Assembly: GCA_050732575.1 (NCBI GenBank)
Contig: JBOHRF010000205.1
Location: 1-9,064, forward strand
Reading direction: 5' to 3'
From: JBBDWZ01 sp050732575
Lineage (GTDB): Bacteria; Gemmatimonadota; Gemmatimonadetes; Longimicrobiales; RSA9
DNA: 9,064 nucleotides
Position 1 is the first letter of the stretch. Every line of letters starts with the position of its first letter. Positions 6,663 to 9,064 of the stretch are shown piece by piece. Position numbers and translations under genes: made by a program. The notes beneath the pieces are model-generated. The model did no database searches. It worked only from the letters and a program-made list of their open reading frames with translations, and had not been told where the DNA came from.

Positions 6663-7811
6663 ATGGTACCAACCATGCCCTCGGCGCGCCCGCTCACCAC
6701 ATTTGCACTGCGCGACGTGCTGCACAACGCAACGTCCACTACAGTCTTGCCCTGGCCCGAACTGCTCGCGGCCGCCGAGCGGCACGGTGTGTTGCCGCGC
6801 CTGGCCCTTTCCTGGCTGCGTCCAGACTCTTCTGTGCCGCTCGATGTGCGCGCGCTCGTGCGCGAGCGGCTGCGCGCCCATCAAGCGCACGCGCTTTCCC
6901 TGTGTGCCGAGCTGATCGCGGTGCAGCGCTTGCTGCAGGATGGCGGTGTCGACGTGCTGGCGCTCAAGGGACCTGCGCTCTCGAGCCAGTTGTACGGTGA
7001 GCCAACCGTGCGCGTGAGCCGCGATCTCGATCTGCTGGTCGAGCCCGCGACATTCGCGCGCGCGCATGACATCCTGGTCCAGAACGGCTACGCACCTGAG
7101 TTCACATGGCGAGGCCGTCGCATGCGCGCACTGCTGCAGCGCTACCACGACTTCGCGTTCACGTCACCGGCCGGCAGTCTGATCGAGTTGCACTGGACGC
7201 TGGCTCAGACGCGCTATGCTGTGCATTGCGATGTAGCACGTATGTTCCGGGATAGCGTGACCATCGATGTGCTCGGCTCGCCGGTGCGTGTCTTCTCGCC
7301 TGATGATCTCCTTCTGTTTCTGGCCCTGCATGGTGCCAGGCACCAGTGGCTACAGCTCGATCTGGTTTGCGATGTAGCCGCGCTGCTGGCAACGGCGACG
7401 CTCGATCTGCACATCGTTCGTCAGCGCGCGGCCGCTGCTCACCTGAGCCGAATGCTCGAGCTGGCGCTGCTGTTGGCCGAAGCCATCGATCCTCACCTGC
7501 CTCGACGGGCCAAACATGACGCTACGCTCGAACGGCTCAGCTTGCATGTGGTCAAGACTTGGGATGAAACACTGCCGGCAGGCCCACTGAAGCGGATGGC
7601 GTTCGATCTGCGCGTGCGCGAGCGGTGGCGCGACCGCGCGCGCATTGCGTTCAGCACGGTCTTCGCGCCCGGATTGTCGGACTGGTTGGCCGTGCCGTTA
7701 CCCGATCCGCTCTTTCCGCTCTATCACGTGGTCCGCCCGTTCCGCCTGGTCACGCAGCGGCTGCTGCAACCGCGTGAGTTGCTCCAGCAACGCGCGCGCA
7801 ACGACGGGTAG
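6663..7811 (+). CDS. Lasso-cluster-type nucleotidyltransferase family protein (NTP_transf_5-like)
   Basis: This 382-residue protein resembles the uncharacterised nucleotidyltransferase family often found beside lasso peptide kinases. After a helical N-terminus, the hallmark block is VLALKGPAL (98-106) followed by YGEPTVRVSRDLDLLV (111-126), where the Asp-x-Asp of RDLDLLV is the predicted metal-binding pair. LIELHWTL (173-180) is the next conserved strand and HGARHQWLQLDLVCDVAAL (223-241) a further family motif. In related clusters such proteins act with the kinase to elaborate the phosphorylated peptide, so a tailoring role is inferred here. The only in-frame starts are ATG 6663 and ATG 6675. 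AGGA at 6647-6650 is rather far from either. Its last 37 codons overlap the 3' end of the convergent kinase gene by 114 bp, in codon-to-codon register. Confidence 0.85.
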   Translation: MVPTMPSARPLTTFALRDVLHNATSTTVLPWPELLAAAERHGVLPRLALSWLRPDSSVPLDVRALVRERLRAHQAHALSLCAELIAVQRLLQDGGVDVLALKGPALSSQLYGEPTVRVSRDLDLLVEPATFARAHDILVQNGYAPEFTWRGRRMRALLQRYHDFAFTSPAGSLIELHWTLAQTRYAVHCDVARMFRDSVTIDVLGSPVRVFSPDDLLLFLALHGARHQWLQLDLVCDVAALLATATLDLHIVRQRAAAAHLSRMLELALLLAEAIDPHLPRRAKHDATLERLSLHVVKTWDETLPAGPLKRMAFDLRVRERWRDRARIAFSTVFAPGLSDWLAVPLPDPLFPLYHVVRPFRLVTQRLLQPRELLQQRARNDG

Positions 7812-8702
7812 CAACTTCTTGTCACGACGCACACGCAGCGCAACGATGGGGACCTGCGCGGCGATGCGCCCATAAAGCTCGAGTTGGCGCTGTAACCGTT
7901 GCGGCGTGGTCAGCAGCGGGTTGAATGTGTGGTGCAGCAGTCGGCGCACGGCTTCTTTGCCCGTCAGAGGCGCCAGGCTCAGCGCTTGGCCCGCCGGTGG
8001 CGGCGCGGGCTCGAGCACGAACAACGCGCGCAGTTCGGCCGGCTCGGACGCGTGCCAATGACCGGGCAGTGTGTAGGCGCGCTTGCGTGTGAAGCGATGC
8101 ATGGGTTGACTGGGGAGTTCACTGGCAAGTACGTGCGCCGCAGTGTGTGGTGTGAGCTTCAGCACCGGCGGTCCACTGAATACCTGGATGACATCGTCCT
8201 TGATGCGCAACGCCAGCAAGTCGTCGGCACTGAGTCGAGCACCCTCGCCTACCAGGCCGGCGGCGAGTGTGGATTTGCCCGCGCCCGAATCGCCCAACAA
8301 ACCCAGCGCTCCGAAGGGCGTAGCCACCGTAGTCGCATGCAGCGGCTCCAGTCCTCGCCGAATGAGCGGAAAGGAAAGCACCTGCGCCAGCAGGTAGTTT
8401 TGAAATGCAGCACGGCCACCATCAGCGCGGCTGACCAGCTCCACGCGTGCGCCCTGGGCATCAACCGCCGCGTCCAGCATCCCGGGCCAGGTCAGGTACG
8501 CGGTCCCGTCGGTGCCACTGGCACAGCGGAACCACTCGCCTTGACCCGTTTCAGGTGTTGCGTGTTGGGCGCGGCGCGCCAGTTCAGCCGCTGAAGTTTC
8601 CACGACATCCAACTCGGAAAACACAAGCGCCGCATCAGCGGCGCTCGGTAACGGCCAACAGCTTCGGATGCTCAGTCCGTAAATTCGGCTGGCAAAGGCC
8701 AT
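7698..8702 (-). CDS. HprK-related kinase of a lasso peptide cluster
   Basis: This 334-residue ATP-dependent kinase belongs to the HPr kinase-like group that phosphorylates lasso precursor peptides. The N-terminal 115 residues are a variable domain. The P-loop core contains LEPLHATTV (118-126), with the conserved His122, the Walker A motif GDSGAGKST (137-145) and LSADDLLAL (157-165), with the acidic pair Asp160/Asp161 expected for catalysis and metal binding. No phosphorelay or PTS neighbours are present, which argues against a true HPr kinase. The gene starts three bases after the precursor stop (TAATCGATG) without its own ribosome site, so its translation is probably coupled to the precursor. 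The basic helical C-terminus (about 298-334) lies in the region overlapped by the nucleotidyltransferase gene and goes beyond the recognisable kinase core. Its substrate is inferred to be the adjacent precursor. Confidence 0.88.
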   Translation of the reverse strand: MAFASRIYGLSIRSCWPLPSAADAALVFSELDVVETSAAELARRAQHATPETGQGEWFRCASGTDGTAYLTWPGMLDAAVDAQGARVELVSRADGGRAAFQNYLLAQVLSFPLIRRGLEPLHATTVATPFGALGLLGDSGAGKSTLAAGLVGEGARLSADDLLALRIKDDVIQVFSGPPVLKLTPHTAAHVLASELPSQPMHRFTRKRAYTLPGHWHASEPAELRALFVLEPAPPPAGQALSLAPLTGKEAVRRLLHHTFNPLLTTPQRLQRQLELYGRIAAQVPIVALRVRRDKKLLPVVARALLEQLTRLQQPLRDQAERADHVIERKERIG

Positions 8703-8705
8703 CGA

Positions 8706-8864
8706 TTAGAATCGCGTCTGGCGCTTGGAAGGCTCGGCTCTGCGGCCGCCGCCGCCATACGTGAGGTCGGTCAGTTTGCCCCAGCGCGTCAACTGCGGAC
8801 GCTCATAGGGTGCGCGCGTCACGGTCGTGTTCGGCTCGCCATCCGGTCTTGTCGGTTCCGTCAT
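8706..8864 (-). CDS. Lasso peptide precursor (leader 36 aa + predicted core 16 aa)
   Basis: This is a 52-residue RiPP precursor. The leader carries the lasso recognition pattern YERPQLTRWG (20-29), matching Y..P.L...G, which the PqqD-like B1 protein normally binds. It ends Leu-Thr-Tyr with Thr35 at position -2, the residue that lasso proteases and cyclases require. The predicted core is residues 37-52, GGGGRRAEPSKRQTRF. Gly1 and Glu8 would form an 8-residue macrolactam ring, the same ring size and residues as microcin J25, and the tail PSKRQTRF would thread the ring. The core is very basic (Arg5, Arg6, Lys11, Arg12, Arg15). The start is set by ATG 8864 with GGGGAG six bases upstream. The same frame is open back to 9053, but that part overlaps the cyclase gene in another frame. 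The gene lies 13 nt after the cyclase stop and 3 nt before the kinase. Confidence 0.88.
   Translation of the reverse strand: MTEPTRPDGEPNTTVTRAPYERPQLTRWGKLTDLTYGGGGRRAEPSKRQTRF
8709..8756 (-). other. Predicted mature lasso core peptide
   Basis: These codons encode GGGGRRAEPSKRQTRF (precursor residues 37-52). Cleavage is placed after Tyr36 because Thr35 must be at -2 and Gly must be residue 1. Glu8 is the only acidic residue in the core, so the ring acceptor is unambiguous if this is a lasso peptide. The likely plug residues that hold the thread cannot be chosen with certainty. Lys11, Arg12, Gln13, Arg15 and Phe16 are bulky. Confidence 0.78.
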
Positions 8865-8870
8865 CAGGGA

Positions 8871-8876
8871 CTCCCC
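8871..8876 (-). promoter_or_regulatory. Strong ribosome binding site of the lasso precursor gene
   Basis: On the minus strand GGGGAG stands six bases before ATG 8864 and begins one base after the cyclase stop codon. It fixes the precursor start at 8864 and is the best Shine-Dalgarno sequence in the cluster, as expected for a peptide made in excess of its enzymes. Confidence 0.85.
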
Positions 8877-8877
8877 A

Positions 8878-9064
8878 TCAGGCATCGCAGAAGTGGCGGA
8901 GCCAGCATTCCACAGCATAAAGCGATGCCAGAGCACGAGCGGCATCGGCCTCGCCAATATGGGTCTGCTCACAAAACCTCGCCAGATCGCTGTTGAAGAA
9001 GCGGCCGTCCAGGAAACCACTCGCCCGCGCGCGGCCATCGCGTAGTTCAGCAAACACGTACTGT
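8878..9064 (-). CDS. Asparagine-synthetase-like lasso cyclase, C-terminal fragment (partial)
   Basis: A minus-strand frame enters from beyond the right edge and ends at TGA 8878-8880, giving the last 61 residues of a protein. The pattern is a helical segment, then GFLDGRFFNSDLARFCEQ, a short linker and SLYAVECWLRHF near the end. It resembles the C-terminus of asparagine synthetase B-like enzymes, where a Gly-(hydrophobic)-Phe...(V/L).. segment is followed by a terminal LxxLExWLRxF helix. Its position immediately upstream of a lasso precursor supports assignment as the ATP-dependent macrolactam-forming cyclase (the C protein). The catalytic region is outside the window, so the call rests on this tail and on context. 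It is cut by the window edge, not broken. Confidence 0.72.
   Translation of the reverse strand, partial: QYVFAELRDGRARASGFLDGRFFNSDLARFCEQTHIGEADAARALASLYAVECWLRHFCDA

Noticed and set aside
8865..9053. N-terminal extension of the precursor frame up to ATG 9053
   Set aside because: This part lies over the cyclase C-terminus in a different frame. The GGGGAG site and the leader motif place the real start at 8864.

Overview
This is a GC-rich bacterial window. The most notable content is the 3' end of a lasso-peptide (RiPP) biosynthesis operon at the right edge, on the minus strand. In transcription order it contains the last 61 residues of an asparagine-synthetase-like lasso cyclase (cut by the window edge), a 52-residue lasso precursor, and an HprK-related kinase. 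A nucleotidyltransferase-family gene of a type often found in kinase-bearing lasso clusters faces this operon from the plus strand, and its 3' end overlaps the kinase by 114 bp. The predicted core peptide is GGGGRRAEPSKRQTRF. It follows a leader with the lasso signature (Y..P.L...G, Thr at -2) and implies an 8-residue Gly1-Glu8 macrolactam ring. The core is strongly basic and does not end in serine, although a C-terminal serine is the known target of related lasso kinases.

Layout from the left: a 9-bp minisatellite (1-99) lies directly against a two-gene regulatory operon. That operon is a LytS/YehU-type membrane histidine kinase (109-1209) and a LytTR response regulator (1202-1975), which overlap by 8 bp. 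A repeat-rich spacer (1976-2322) follows, with purine-rich CGTAAGA repeats, a short direct repeat and degenerate GATYCCC heptamers. Next come an APC-superfamily amino-acid permease (2323-3819) and, convergent with it and overlapping by 7 bp, a PrmC/HemK-like SAM methyltransferase with a long extra N-terminal region and a poly-alanine tract (3813-4916, minus). A divergent spacer (4917-5304) leads to a predicted lipoprotein whose C-terminal half resembles the beta-repeat domains of pilus-assembly/polymer-forming-like proteins (5305-6570). After a perfect 9-bp hairpin comes the nucleotidyltransferase (6663-7811), and then the lasso operon.

Organism: the strong GC3 bias, the lipoprotein signal peptide and the gene families suggest a Gram-negative-type bacterium. 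The lipobox followed by Asp-Pro-Thr-Ala-Pro, together with a kinase-bearing lasso cluster, is reminiscent of Gemmatimonadota. The GATTCCC-like spacer repeats also recall Xanthomonadales. The window contains no marker gene that settles this.

How the genes may work together: the kinase and response regulator form a self-contained signalling pair. The cyclase, precursor and kinase are almost certainly one transcript (13-nt and 3-nt gaps), with the nucleotidyltransferase as a likely tailoring partner. The leader-binding protein and protease (B1/B2) and the exporter of a complete lasso pathway are not in this window. They probably lie upstream of the cyclase, beyond position 9064. No link between the lasso genes and the lipoprotein, permease or methyltransferase can be shown from sequence alone.
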